Assembly (NCBI GenBank): GCA_018894105.1
Contig: CM032117.1
Coordinates: forward strand, 37,924,501 to 37,988,500
Reading direction: 5' to 3'
Origin: Jacaranda mimosifolia
Lineage: Eukaryota > Streptophyta > Magnoliopsida > Lamiales > Bignoniaceae
Length of the DNA stretch: 64,000 nt
This document shows, piece by piece, positions 46,906 to 58,939 of this stretch. The notes under the pieces were generated by a model, which was given only the letters and a program-made list of their open reading frames with translations, searched no databases and was not told where the DNA came from. Both the position numbers and the translations under genes were made by a program. Each line of letters begins with the position of its first letter. Positions within the stretch are counted from its first letter, which is position 1.

Positions 46906-48620
46906 ACATATTTCCTAACTCCTAAGAGAAATTTTTTCTTTTGTTGAGAGCTAATTTCTAGAGGGAAAATTCCACTAACTATATAATTTACCTAGTCTGC
47001 ATGCCATGGAACCCCCTTCTCTTCTACTGTATACAATTGCTCGTTCGGGAATGTTTCATTGATCATTGTCTTCTCATTTACAATTTCTGTACTTTCTAAC
47101 CTTGATAAGTGATCAGCAATGTGATTTTCTGAGCCTTTCCTATCCTGAATTTCCAAATTAAATTCTTGTAGTGAGACACCTATCTAATCAATCTTGGCTT
47201 GACATCTTTCTTTTCCACTAAATACCGGATAGTTGAATGGTCTATGTATACTATTACCTTGGTTCTTACCAAATATGAGTGAAACTTATCGAAGGCAAAT
47301 GCTACAGCCAATAGCTCATTCTCTTTGGTGGTGTAGTTTACCTATGCATCTGTTAGTGTTTTGCTAGCATAATATATTGAATGAAAGATCTTCTCCTTGT
47401 GCTGGCCTAAAACAACACCAACAGCAAAGTCTCTAGCATCACACATTAGTTCAAAAGGCAAATCCCAATCTGGCACAACAATAATAGGTGCAGAAACAAG
47501 TTTCCTTTTTAATAAATTGAAATCCTTAAGACATTCGTCATCAAAATTAAAAGGTACATCTTTTTCTAGCAGATTACATAGGGGTTTAGAAATTTTAGAG
47601 AAATCCTTAACAAAGCACCTATAGAAACCTACATGTCCCAAAAAACTACGAATACCTTTCACCGATGATGGGGGTGGAAGTTTTTCAATAGTTTCAATTT
47701 TTACCTTGTCCACCTCAATTCCTTTACTAGAGACCCTATGCCCAAGAACCATTCATTCTCTTACCATAAAGTGACATTTCTCCCAATTTAGAACAAGGTT
47801 AGTTTCTTCACATCTTTTTAAAACAAGTGCAAGATTATTCAAACATTCAGCAAAAGAATTTCCAAAAACTGAAAAATCAGCCATAAATAACTCAAGGAAA
47901 TTTTTTACCATATCAATGAAGATTGCCATCACATATCTTTGGAAAGTAGCTAGCGCATTGCAGAGACTAAAAGGCATCCTTCGGAAAGCAAAAGTACTAT
48001 ATGGACAAGTGAATGTTGTATTTTTCTAATCTTCTGGAGCTATGGCAATCTGATTGTATCCCGAATAACCATCTAAGAAGCAATAGTATTCCTTTCCTGC
48101 CAGTCTATCAAGCATCTGATCAATGAAAGACAAGGGGAAGTGGTCTTCTCTCGTGGCTTTGTTTAACTTCCTATAATCCATGCACACTCACCATCCACTA
48201 ACTGTCCTTGTTGGAATAAGTTCATTATCGTCATTTTTCACCACTGTCTTGCCTCCTTTCTTTGGCACACATTGTACTGGACTTACCTATGAACTATCTG
48301 AGATAGGATAAATAATACTTGCACCAAGCTACTTAATGATTTCCTTCTTCACTACTTCTTTCATTATGGGATTCAATCTTCTTTGATGTTCAATGGAGCC
48401 CTTTTGATTGTCCTCAATTAGGATTTTGTGCATGCAAAATGAAATGCCAATTTCTTTAATATCTGCAATTATCAATCCAAGTGCTTTTTATGCTCCCTTA
48501 ATACTTTCAACAACCTATCTTTCTACTCATCAAGCAACAAGGATGAAATAATAGCAGGTAATGTAGAAGAATTTCCCAAATAAGAATATCGTAAGTTATC
48601 AAAAAGAGATTTTAATTCTG
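46906..48620 (-). pseudogene. A1 reverse transcriptase and RNase H
   Basis: Minus strand, starting with LKSLFDNLRYSYLGNSSTLP (about 48610) and, after stops, the fingers region. The active site in 47977-47753 is FMADFSVFGNSF where Athila has FMDD: the first aspartate is alanine (GCT, 47881-47879). Then VLGHRVSSKGIEVDKVK and SFLGHVGFYRCFVKDFSKI (47752-47600), and the RNase H with FELMCDARDFAVGVVLGQ, YYASKTLTDA and, after a stop, [16 protein letters not shown] (to about 47260). Several stops and shifts. Confidence 0.87.
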
Positions 48621-50183
48621 AAGTGGGTGGTTGTTCAATAGATGGCTTCAGCATTCCTGAGGAAATGGACATATCCAAAGCTTCAAATTTTGGGTGCGTA
48701 GTAATCTTTGGCGGAGCTTCTAGCAAATTTAGGAATTCTTATATTTCAGCATCGTCAACATCCACTAGGGTAAGTAAAGTTACTTCAAGGGGGTCAGTGT
48801 GTTGGGTATTTTGAAAAATATTTCCTATAATGTGTGAAGATTTTAGACTCAGTCTTCTACTCTAACTCCTCTTCTTTCTCAACTGTTGGTGGTTCTTCTG
48901 CTTCTTTAGAGACTTGAGGTGCCTTTTGAATTTTCTGCAACTCTCTTCTATTCCTTAAAGTAACTACCTTGCAATGTTCTTTTTCTTCTTGTTTAGGATT
49001 TGTCTCAGTATTGCTTGGCAAAGTTCCTTGTTGTCTCATACTCAATACACAGGCTAATTGGCCTATTTGTGTTTCCAGTGTTCTAACTGAAGCTGCTTGA
49101 CTCTAAATTGCTACTTCAGTTTTTATCATGAATTACATAAACATCTCTTCTAATGAAGACTTCTTTTTTTTAGTTGGTGGCTTTGTTTATTGCTGGAAGC
49201 CTCCTAGTAGTGGTTAAGGAGTTGAAGATTGACCTTGGTTGTTTCTCCATGAGAAATTAGGGCATTGTCTTCATCCAGGATTATAAGTATTTGAGTATGG
49301 ATTATTTTGATTCATGTTGAAGTTCCTAACAAACTACACTAATTCCAAAGTATGCTGGCACTGATCACTCGAATTCGCATCCCCACAAATTTCGCAAGTA
49401 ATAAATTGGCCTTCTATTGCTTGTACTTATTGCATTAGCTAGGTTATAAAACTTGCAAGTGTGTCCATCTTCTTTGTTAAAGCTACTAACTGTGCATTCA
49501 AAGCTGAAGTAGCATTTACCTTATAGATTCCTATAGTTTTGTTTGGTCGAGTTAATCTATCAGTTGGCCACTGATAGCTGTTTGCTGCTATCTCTTTAAG
49601 TAACTCAAATATTTCCCCTGTCTTTTTGGCATAAGTGTACCTCCTGCAGCAGCATCAACTATTCCTCTTGTTTGTGCGGATAATCCATTGTAGAATGTCT
49701 ACACTTGAAGCCATTTTCTCAATCCATGATGAGGGCATTTTCTGAGCATCTCCTTGTGTCTTTCCCATGCCTCATAAAAGGTTTCCTGATCAAATTGGAC
49801 AAAGGAAGTGATTTCATTCCTTAACTTGACTATTCGTGATAGTGGGAGAAACTTAGCCAAGAATCTCTGTGCTAGATCCTCCCAAATGGTAATGGATCCT
49901 GATGGCAAGAATGACAACCAACTATTTGCTTTGTCCTCAGTAAAAATAGAAATAACCTCAATTGGATTGCATCATCAAAAACTCCATTATATTTGAAACT
50001 GTCACAAATCTCCAAAAAGCTAGCTAAATGAGCATTTGGATCTTCTATTGGAGACCGCTCAAACTGTACTGAACTCTGTATCATCTGAATGATAGCAGGT
50101 TTGATCTCAAAATTATTAGCCTGAGCAGATGGTTTAGCGATTCCTGTTTGGAAGCCCTGAATTTTTTGGAATAGCATAATCAC
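48621..50183 (-). pseudogene. A1 gag and protease region
   Basis: Minus strand. Gag: IQMIQSSVQFERSPIEDPNA, FLEICDSFKYNGVFDDAIQL (50080-49960), then a shift to LPSGSITIWEDLAQRFLAKF, SFVQFDQETFYEAWERHKEM and CPHHGL (49917-49699). From about 49620 the sequence is damaged. The end of gag has TLRNRREL (near 48960) and an acidic EAEEPPTVEKEEELE stretch (48857-48900). The protease itself is too decayed to place; KPSIEQPPTSELK at about 48640 marks the start of the reverse transcriptase. Confidence 0.82.
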
Positions 50184-50415
50184 CCAGATATCTATCTTTT
50201 TGTACCATTTCTGTAGTATCCTCGTTTGCTAGCTAAAGTGCTCGTCTACATCTCCAAAAAGTTCTCTCAATCTCTGGATCAAACGGCACTAATTCCGGTT
50301 CCTGATTACTGATTATCCTACATATAATTGCAAGGATTCCTGAAATAAATAAAATAAATTTGAATTAAAACTTGGTGCTTAAAACTAATATTAGCATAAA
50401 CAAAATAATTTTAGT
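50184..50415 (-). other. A1 5' end of gag and leader
   Basis: Short degenerate stretch between PBS and the clear gag homology; holds an interrupted gag start. Confidence 0.5.
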
Positions 50416-50433
50416 TCCCCGGCAATGGCGCCA
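50416..50433 (-). other. A1 primer-binding site
   Basis: Minus strand TGGCGCCATTGCCGGGGA, six bases after the LTR end; close to the TGGCGCCGTTGCCGGGGA site common in Athila-type elements. Confidence 0.85.
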
Positions 50434-50439
50434 AAAACT

Positions 50440-51638
50440 TGTTGGGAGTGCAAAACAAATAATGCAAACAATTTCTCATGTGCACGTGTCGTAACAAGTA
50501 ATAAAGTGATGAGAGAGTATCGATCCCATGAGGAACTAAATTATTCACTACTAATTACTAATTTATCACACAATTGTTTTATTCAAACAAAATTCAATTA
50601 TGTAGGAATTAAAACTAAACTAATTGAAATAAGAAAAAGTGTACTGATTAAGATTTCTATCAGGATATAAAAGTTTAGAACTATGATTTCATCAATCAAA
50701 TAAGTTGATTACATAATTTTCTCCCTATGAAATTAATAACAGGTTATTAGTCTTGAGTCTTATACAATTATGAGGTTTTTCCGAATTACCCACAATCAAA
50801 TCCCTAAGTTATTCAATTCACTATATTCCTATGTAAATTAACTAAATTATGGATAAGGTTGTATCACTCAACTAACTCTTATGGCAAGCAGGTATATTCT
50901 TATCATACTCACAAATTAATCAATTCATCAATTTGAACAATTAATCCTAAGGTCTTCTATTGTCAATCAATCCCTAGATTTTCTTTTCCAAGACTCCTCT
51001 AGGGTTTAAAGATATACTTGATTGTTGATCAGACAATCAAATAGAAAAAGCACACAATAGAAAAAATAACTTAAGTGCTACTAATTTCATGGAAGACAAT
51101 CATGCATCAATTTATTCAAAAGAAGCCATCATAATCCTAGAATAATGAATTAGCTCATGATTGAATTGTCAAACAAAACATGAATAGGATGAAATATAAT
51201 TTCAAATCAAGAATTCAAATAAAATCTAAGGGAGAGGAAGAAACTCTATTCCTATATGAATCAGATCTCCACTTTGTCCCCCTTTGAATTTCGTATTTTC
51301 GCAATACTTTTAATCTCCAAAATAGAAATTCCAAATCTCCTCCTCGATCAAGTGGCTGAAATGCCTATTTATAACTGATTAAAAGAGTCTTCTAATTAGA
51401 ATAGGACTCAAACAAATAAAGACTCTTTTGCCCATCCTTGATTAGATTATAAGGTGTCAGCATCCTGCTAGCATTCCAACAACTTATGTCAATTTGTCCC
51501 TTTTTATAATTTCTCCACTTGTATTTTTGCAATTCCAAATTTTCATCAATTAGCAAGAGAATTATAATTTTTTAACAAGAAAATTATTTGTTAAGTCCTA
51601 AATATGATACCAAAATTAATACTAATGGGGACTTACTA
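50440..51638 (-). repeat. A1 5' LTR
   Basis: 1199 bp, TGTTGGGAGTG to GGGGACTTACTA. The right end reads TA in place of CA, and GTTTT (TSD) follows at 51639-51643. Confidence 0.9.
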
Positions 51639-52935
51639 GTTTTCTATATCCCAACCATGCATCTCATACATCAATAGAATATGGAAGCATAAATAAGTAA
51701 ATGCGATTAACATGGTCCTAGGGTGGGATGACCATGAGCTTTAACCAAGTGATGCACTTAGAGCCATAGGTGCACCACTTAGTTGATTTTAAGTGGGTTG
51801 ATTAAATCTAACTATTAATTGAGTGTATCCACATACATTCATGGGTCTTTACGCCTCCAACGGTCTTATTTGCTCCTTGCAACATTTACATGAGAAACAA
51901 ATCCTCATTCCTTGTAACTCTATTCTCATAACATTTATAAGATAGAAATTAAGAGACATGTAAGCCCTAATTTAATACAACTCTTTTCAACAACTTGAAA
52001 TAAATAAAATTAATATTGATGGCTCATGATCACCCACATTCATTCATCATCCATTCAAAAATTAAATGAATAATAAATAAATCTAGAATTGACATTCAAT
52101 TCCGATAATTAAATGCTTATTTCATAAACAAATAATTGGCCAAGCAAGAAGAAGCATAAAATTATGCAACATTATTGAAGATTAACTTTAAAAAGTTTTT
52201 AAAAGCAATAAAAATGTCAAACATAATTTTGAGAACTTGCACAACACTTGTGCATCTATTATATATGAAATAAAACACTTTTCGTCACTAAAGGAAACAA
52301 AAATACACTCAAAACTCGTCTTCACTCAAAATAGCCACTGCCGGCCCAACCTGGGTGTACGGATGGGTGGCAGGCGCGTTCGCTGCCTTGCCAGCGCCCA
52401 ACAGTGGCTGGCAGCAGGCTCTGTTTTGGAGCTATGACCAAGTCAAGTGATTTTAGGCTCAACTTTTGTGCACTAAAAAATTTAGGACACCTCCTAAACA
52501 TAAAATCACACAATATAGATGAAATTTCAGATCTAAAACACCTTTTAAAAATGAAATTTGAAGTGCTCAATCATACTTCTAAAAATAAGTTTAAGTAAGA
52601 ATCAAATTCTTCAAAAATCTCCAAGAAACACCAATCATATTGGATCTAAAAAATGACCTAAACGCATTAAGGCCAAAATTAACATGTTGTATCAACATAT
52701 AACATCAACTAACGGCAAATCAAAATTCAACATTAGTAACTATGAATTAAAGCATACTAATCATATGAATTAACACTTAAAACACATATTAGCATAATTT
52801 CAATTCATCAAGCAAAGAAGCCACATACAAATCATCCAAACACTCCAATCCATAGATTAAATCAATTATTTGGAGATTTTGATCAATCCACCATATGAAT
52901 AAATCAATCAAAAACCCAAATCATGGCCTGAATTA
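51639..52935 (-). other. C1 leader, proximal part
   Basis: Leader between PBS and the A1 insertion point, continuous in C3 (59610-60894) and C2. A GC-rich island lies at 52325-52432. No protein is recognised. Confidence 0.72.
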
Positions 52936-52948
52936 GGCTCCGATGCCA
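52936..52948 (-). other. C1 primer-binding site
   Basis: Minus strand TGGCATCGGAGCC, two bases after the LTR; initiator-methionine tRNA type. Confidence 0.8.
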
Positions 52949-52950
52949 CT

Positions 52951-55141
52951 TGAAGTCAAATGTGGCACTAAGATCCAATTATCAAAGCATAAAAATGCCA
53001 AAATAACTAGGCTAAACATGAAGCCAAGGATCTAAATATGCTGTAGATTCAGATTTGATATGAGAGTTACCTTGATTTGCTCAAAATCGAAGGAAACTAG
53101 GAGGAAGACTTCAACTCCTTGATCTGTCTCCCAGCAGCACAGTAGAATCCGAGAAACTTTTGCCCAACCAAAAAAACTCCAAATTGAGTGAAACTTGGAC
53201 CCTAAGATCGCCAATATCTTGAAAATTCTTCAATAAAAATTTCACCTCAAAAGAATTCCAGAAAGGTCTCCAATAGATGCTCCAAAGATTCTGCCTGAAC
53301 AGAGGGTCTCCAAAAGGCTAGCAATCCAATTGTCTTGCCTCTAATGATAAGATCCACACACCAATGGATAGTCCTTTTCTTCTCATTGTTAGTTGGAGAA
53401 CAAAGAGAATAATGGAAGGATGAAGGCTTGATTTGGAGATAGGAGATGAAGAAAAGTGAAGCTTCAACACATAAGGCAACACTTTGGATATTGGAGGGAA
53501 AATGAGAGAATCTAAAATTAGATTTAGATTGCTTGCTTTCACATGTGAGTGGCCGGCCCTCCTATATCTATATATAGAGGAAGGATGGTGTGATGCCAAG
53601 GTGGCATCAAACCTTCCTCAAATTGGAGCCAACTTGCTTGCAAGTTGGCAAGCAAATGGCATGTGAATTTTGTGTGCATTTGAATTTCATTTGAACATTT
53701 CATTTGAATTTTTCCTCCAAAAATAATTCTTCATTTTAATTAAATTAAACACTTTAATTTAATTAATTATCCTTTGACTTAACTCTTAAGTCAATTTGCT
53801 TAGCTTTTTAAGCAAGTCATTGTTAACTTAACTTCTTAACTTAACTTGACCAATTGATAGTCATGTGGCACCAAATAATTAACTCCTTAATTAATTGGTG
53901 TTAATTTTACTCCTTAAATTAATTAGATCAATTTAAAAATTAAATTGATCAAGCCAAAATGACTACAAACCGTCTACCTCCAAAATCGGTCATAAATAAA
54001 TGTTTCTAATCTTAGAAAATTTTCCTTCATCAAGTAGGATTTGCAATTAGCTTTTGTGTGTGACCCATTAGGTTCTAACATTCATTGGACATGGGCTTAC
54101 AACTCTTTGTGACTTATAAAATATCAAATATTCATATTAGTTTAAACTCCTTTAAACTAGTGACTTAATTCAATTAATCTCCATTAGTTGAAAAGTACCT
54201 AATCTCCATGGTCAATATCCAACCTCAAGCCCGTGGAGCCCAACTAATTGGACAAAATAAATTCTTTTCGTGAACCATTCTAGCTCTACGCATACCATGC
54301 AAATACGGTCCTTCTATTTCCTATCTCTCGAAAGAGGCCTAGAGCAATATATTTATCGACTCCCTAATAGCCTCAATTGTATGTTTCTATTCCCAATGTT
54401 CAATTTCCCTTTATGATCTCATCTTTGGAAAACTCTTTTTCCAAATTGTCATACTTCCTTGCGCAAGGATTCCTTGAAATCGATTGTTATAGAATACATA
54501 GGAGATGTACTCGCCTTTCACAACGACGAGGAATCGGATCCCATCCTGAATCTTACAAACCTCAATGTCGAAGTAGTTCATACCCAATCTCCACCCGAAC
54601 GACCCGCAAATTGGTCAAGGAAGAGTCAAAGTATGAGGACCTAAACACAAGGTTACCATGGATTCTGAGATCATTATATGCACTAGCGTAAGTTGGAGAA
54701 CCTGTAACTACCAACTTGTTTCTTCGGCTATCTAGTGGATCTCCGGGCAGACCTTCAATGAACTTGTTCTCTAACAAGCACCTATTAATATGCACATATA
54801 ACTCAATGGCCTTGCTAATGAAATGGAGCAATATCCAATGCTTGGATTTATGCTTCATTACTGTAACTCTATCCGAATCTTAGATGTCCTATCTCATAAG
54901 GTCATATGACTTGAAAGATTTAAGATCACGATTGTGTAAAACTTGTTTCATGATCACCACCCAATGCATGACTAAGTCATGTAGTCTTGTATGATCTAAG
55001 GGATTCAACCAAATGCCAATGAAGTAAATAGAAGCATAAGATGAAGATGGCAATTTAATGAATATTATTCAATTAAGACTGTATCACAAGTAAAATAGTT
55101 TACATGCTAATCTAATTGGGTTGCGCGATATTATTTGAACA
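52951..55141 (-). repeat. C1 5' LTR
   Basis: 2191 bp, TGAAGTCAAATG to TTTGAACA on the plus strand; followed by AA and the TSD copy AGGAG at 55144-55148. Confidence 0.87.
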
Positions 55142-57367
55142 AAAGGAGCGTAGGGAAATGCTTATTCCTCTTCCTAAAGAAGTTGCTGAGCCATCGACAT
55201 GCAAAGTCTAGATAAGTGAGTCTTGGTTGATTTTCTCGGATAGGTCGAGATATTATGCTATGAAGTCTACTGACACTTAGGCTTTTATGGTAGTTCGGGA
55301 CTGGAAAGTGATGTCGAATTCCCCTAACTTGATGGCCCACTTTGTCAGCCTTCCCAATGTACCTGGCTTTGACAACACTTGATTCAATGGCTGATTCATC
55401 AGGACAACAACAGAATGAGATTGAAAGTAGGGCCTCAGCTTCCTGGCTGTTGTGAACAAAGCGAGAGCAAACTTTTTGATCTCGAGGTAATTGTGTTCTG
55501 GGCTCTGCAAGGCTTTGCTACTAGAGTATACAAGCCGATGGATGCCATGTCGAGTCGAGACTAAAATATAGTTGATTGCTGCCGACAAGACTCCCAAATA
55601 AATATGCAAAAGCTCTTTGACCTCTGGCTAAGCTAACATCAGAGATGCTGACAAGTATTGTTTTAATTCAACCAAGGCCTAGTCACATTGCTCCATCCAT
55701 CAAAACTTCCATGCATTCCTAAGGGTTTTGAAGAATGGTAAGCTTTTGTCTGCTAGTCGAGCAATGAATCGACCCAAGGCTATGATCCTTCTGACCAGAC
55801 ACTATATATCTCTAACTATTCGAGGGGGTGAGATGTCCAAAATTTCTTGTATCTATTGTGGGTATGCTTCTATACCCCTCTGACTAACCATGTATCCCAA
55901 GACTTTCCCCCCTCTCACCCCAAACATGTATTTGTTGGGATTAAACTTCATACCAATGCTCTCAGTATTCAAAATGTATGACTGAGGTTGGCTAGGTGGT
56001 TTTGCTTTTTTTTTTTTATGTTTTAACAATCATGCCATCATCGTAGACCTCTATGATCTTCCGATCTCATTTTTGAACATAAGGTTCACAAGTCTTTGGT
56101 AGGTTGCACCTACATTCTAGAGCTTGACTGGCATGATAAAAAAATACTACAAACCATTGAGGACCACAAAGGGGGTCTTATCCTTACCTTCGAGGGCTAT
56201 AAAAATTTGGTAATAACCTTGGAATGCATCCATCATACTCAAAAGATCACAATAAGAAGTAGAATTAATTAATAAAATAATGCAAGGTAGCAGGTAAGGG
56301 TCTTTAGGACAACCTTTATTCAAATCAGTAAAGTTATTACGCATCCTCCATTTCCCTTCATTCTTAGGGACAAGAACTACATTACAAAGTCAATTATGAT
56401 ATTGAATTTCTACAATGTAGCTTGTCTCTAAGAGCTTGTTGACTTCTTCCTCGATGACCTAGCATCTTTCAACATTGAAGGTCCTGGTCTTCTGCTTAAT
56501 TGGCTTGAATGAGGGGTCCACATTCAAGTGGTGGATGATGATCCTGGGTCGATTCCTTGGAGGTCAGTAGCTTTTCAGGCAAAAACATCAATATTAAACA
56601 TTCCATGCCATCTCCCAAATCTATCCCGATCCCGGTGGTCTTGTTGGGATTTTGGAGCTCGAGCTCTATGGCCTTGAATTCTCTGATTGGCTTGACCTTG
56701 GTTTTCTTGAGCTTCCCCTTCTTGCTCTATTGTCCTTTTTCGAGTTTCGTTACTGGGACATCCCCTGAAGGTATCAATTTTAGTTGAGTCTTCTGCTCAT
56801 TCACCTCCACCGAGATGGTGTAGCATCACCATGCCTCTTTCATATTGCAAAGAAACTCACCTGTCCCTGCAGTTGTTGGGAAGTTGACCTTCATGTGGTA
56901 GGTCGAGATGATTGCCCAAAAATTATTCAATGTTGGTTAACCAATTATGGCGTTGTAAGCAAAAGGTGCATCGACCACCAAATAATTAATCATGAGTGTC
57001 CTTTTTCTGGGCACTTCTTCGAATTATTTAGACAAATTTATGGATTCTTCAGGAATGATCTCGAATCCTCCAAACCCAACCAAAGGGGTGCACACTGGCT
57101 CAAACTTCAGCTTTCCTAGATTCATCCTCTTCAATGTCGACAAGAAAATTATATTCGTGGAGCTCCCATTACCGACTAGAACCTTTCAAACCTCAAAGTT
57201 AGCGATCTCAACTGCCACAACAAGGGGACAATCTAGCTTACTATTGGCTCCTTGGTTCATGATGTATGAGAGGTCAAAATTAGAAAATGTGATGGGTTCT
57301 ACGCTGGTGGAGAATTGGAAAATTATTTTGACTGAGGAGGATTTAGTTGATTCCAATCTCTTCTAAG
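55142..57367 (-). pseudogene. G1 pol, 5' part: protease, reverse transcriptase, RNase H
   Basis: Minus strand from right to left. Protease: CPLVVAVEIANFEV then LVGNGSSTNIIF (57183-57150), in which the catalytic aspartate of DNGSS is glycine. The linker to reverse transcriptase has FNVERC and EEVNKLLETSYIVEIQYHN; then NNFTDLNKGCPKDPY and MMDAFQGYYQIFIALE (56340-56190). The active site reads YDDG at 56045-56034 instead of YVDD. RNase H: VSTRHGIHRLVYSSSKALQ and LPYF-type RKLRPYFQSHSVVVL (55600-55400). The second RNase H starts HVDGSATSLGRG (about 55210) and is cut at the C1 insertion. Stops are frequent. Confidence 0.85.
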
Positions 57368-57471
57368 TGGAATGTAATAATGTAGTCGGGTCGAGTCCTG
57401 CAACCAACAACACACGTCAAGCTAGCCAAGGTGTCCTTGGATAAGGCACTCTGACACTCAAGTCAATACTT
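57368..57471 (-). repeat. G1 5' LTR remnant
   Basis: About 104 bases matching 3956-4056 of the 3' LTR (TGGAATGTAA, CTGCAACC.ACAACACA, GGCACTC.GACACTCAAGTCA). It ends abruptly at C3, and on its left touches the protease with no PBS or gag. Confidence 0.82.
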
Positions 57472-58140
57472 GTGGGTCACAAACATCTGTATGGATCAAA
57501 TCCAAATGACTTGTGGAGCACTCCGTTTGTCCCACAAATGGAGCTTTGGTCATTTTTCCCTTTAAACAAGATTCACAAGTAGGAAGGTCCTCAATGCCAC
57601 TAACATTTAGTGCTTTAAGAGCTTCTAACTTGTTCATCCTATGTTTAGAAATATGCCCAAGTATTGCATGCCAAAGAATGGCATCTTCTTGGTTGTCTAA
57701 TTTTCTTTTACTTGATTGAATGAGCATAGTGAAGGTTGAGAATCAAGTATGTACAATCCATTAATGAATGTACATTGAGCAATTAAAAAACCATTCTTTA
57801 ATGCTTTCAACATCCCATTCGACATAAAAAAATCATATCCTTCATTATCAAGAATGGGAATTGAAATAATATTCTTAACAAGTGGGGTATATAATAAAGT
57901 AGATTTACAATGCAAGCATTCCCCAAGTCTAACTTGATTATGCATTGGAAGGTGGCGGCAACTCTTGCTCCATTTCCTAGGTGAAGGATCATATCCCCTT
58001 TATGAAGACTTTTTCTTCTTTATATCCTCTGTAACGAATTACAAAGGTAAGAACCACATGCAGTATCAAATACCCATGAGGAATAATTAATCGTCAAATG
58101 CACCTCAATGAAGTACATACACTTCTCAAGGGTTTCAAGG
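57472..58140 (-). pseudogene. C3 protease and pre-integrase, truncated
   Basis: Protease site FDTACGS (about 58070), RLGECLHCKSTLLYTPLVKNI-like region (57930-57870), MSNGMLKALKNGFLIAQ, LWHAILGHISKHRMNKLEAL, CESCLKGKMTKAPFVGQ, then LDLIHTDVC at the truncation, so only the first catalytic aspartate of integrase is left. Confidence 0.83.
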
Positions 58141-58939
58141 TAAGCTTTGCAATTTCTTTTCTAATGCCCCTTTTCACCATAATGGAAACAACTTGCTTCG
58201 GTTTTAGCCTTTTTCTTAACCCCCCGGAACATTTCACGGGTTACTTTCCTTTGGAGGAAAAACTTTTCTTCCTCTTACCTCCCTTTCTTGGCCCCTTAGG
58301 GATTTTCAACTTGGAGGAAAATGCAAGCATAAGAGGTTTCTCCTTTCTCATGGTTACGTTGGCGGTCACAAATTTTTTTACCAATTCATTAATCGTAACT
58401 TCTTGCTTGGACATATTAAAGTTCATAACAAATTAGTCAAACGATGGTGGTAATAACTTGAGGATCAAATCTACGTAGAGTTCGTTGTTCATGACATCAT
58501 CAAGTTGTCTAAGCTTCTCAATGAGTCCAACTATCTTGAGCTCGTGCTCATGAACAGTTGACCCCTCACTCATCTTTGATCTAAAGAGCTCCTTCAACAA
58601 AGCAAACCTTTCATGTCTTGTTTGTACACCACACAACTCTTGTAGGTGTTTATAGATCTCATGAGTGTGTTTCATATGCTTGTGAGTCTTTTGGAGCTCA
58701 TTAGACATAAAAGCCAACATGACGCATCTAACTTGTAGGTCATCATTGACAAATTTCGTGAATATTTCAAGAACATTGTCAGTGATGTCATCACCAATTG
58801 TGTCCACGGGACTTTGATCAAAGACGTATGTCCTCTTTTCAAATTCAAGAATTATCTTAAGGTTTCTCAACCAATCTTGGAAGTTTGGCCTAGTGAATTT
58901 ATTTGTTTCCAAAATGCTTGTGAGTGGATTTTTAGCCAT
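58141..58939 (-). pseudogene. C3 gag (UBN2-type), near intact N-terminal part
   Basis: ATG at 58939 (MAKNPLTSILETNKF); open for 168 codons to 58433 with WLRNLKIILEF, LQELCGVQTRHERFALLKEL and LYVDLILKLLPPSFD. After a stop, MNFNMSKQEVTINELVKKFV and a basic region follow, then a zinc knuckle CFHYGEKGH-stop-KRNC at about 58180, with the second cysteine replaced by tyrosine. The best preserved gag of the three copies. Confidence 0.86.

Larger units (their letters stand above)
30570..51638 (-). mobile_element. A1: Athila-like Ty3/gypsy retrotransposon, inserted in C1 and split by C2
   Basis: Minus-strand element with LTRs 30570-31774 and 50440-51638 and a perfect 5-bp TSD. Own sequence 30570-35098 and 45293-51638, about 10.9 kb. 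Order on the minus strand: LTR, PBS, gag, protease, reverse transcriptase, RNase H, integrase, palindrome-rich spacer, C2 insertion, extra sense ORF, PPT, LTR. Gag (VQFDQETFYEAWERHKEMLR, CPHHGL) and the integrase and RNase H sequences are of the Athila type. Over the first 275 LTR bases I count about 20-25 differences between the two LTRs. Confidence 0.9.
8812..55141 (-). mobile_element. C1: Ty1/copia retrotransposon, inserted in G1 and split twice
   Basis: Copia element on the minus strand with LTRs 8812-11012 and 52951-55141. Its own sequence is 8812-14048, 29078-30569 and 51639-55141, about 10 kb, interrupted by G2 and A1. A 5-bp TSD AGGAG flanks it at 8807-8811 and 55144-55148, with two extra A bases at the right edge. 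Order on the minus strand: LTR, PBS, leader of about 2 kb, gag (UBN2 type), protease, integrase, reverse transcriptase, RNase H, PPT, LTR. Integrase before reverse transcriptase defines Ty1/copia. C2 and C3 are the same family. Confidence 0.9.
3956..57471 (-). mobile_element. G1: Ty3/gypsy retrotransposon, Tat lineage, split by C1
   Basis: Outermost element of the nest. Its sequence is 3956-8811 and 55144-57471; everything between is inserted copia element C1. On the minus strand the order is LTR remnant (57471-57368), protease, reverse transcriptase, RNase H, a second archaeal-type RNase H, integrase, tandem-repeat spacer, an antisense frame, PPT and the 3' LTR (4761-3956). Two RNase H domains and an antisense frame downstream of pol are marks of the plant Tat/Retand lineage. 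The gag gene is missing: protease lies directly against the LTR remnant. Flanks of the C1 insertion rejoin inside the second RNase H (right side VDGSATSLGRG, left side FDYPITSNKAE), which proves both halves are one element. Confidence 0.88.

Noticed and set aside
50416..50433. Possible tRNA gene fragment
   Set aside because: Only an 18-base match next to an LTR end; this is a primer-binding site. No cloverleaf-forming sequence was found.
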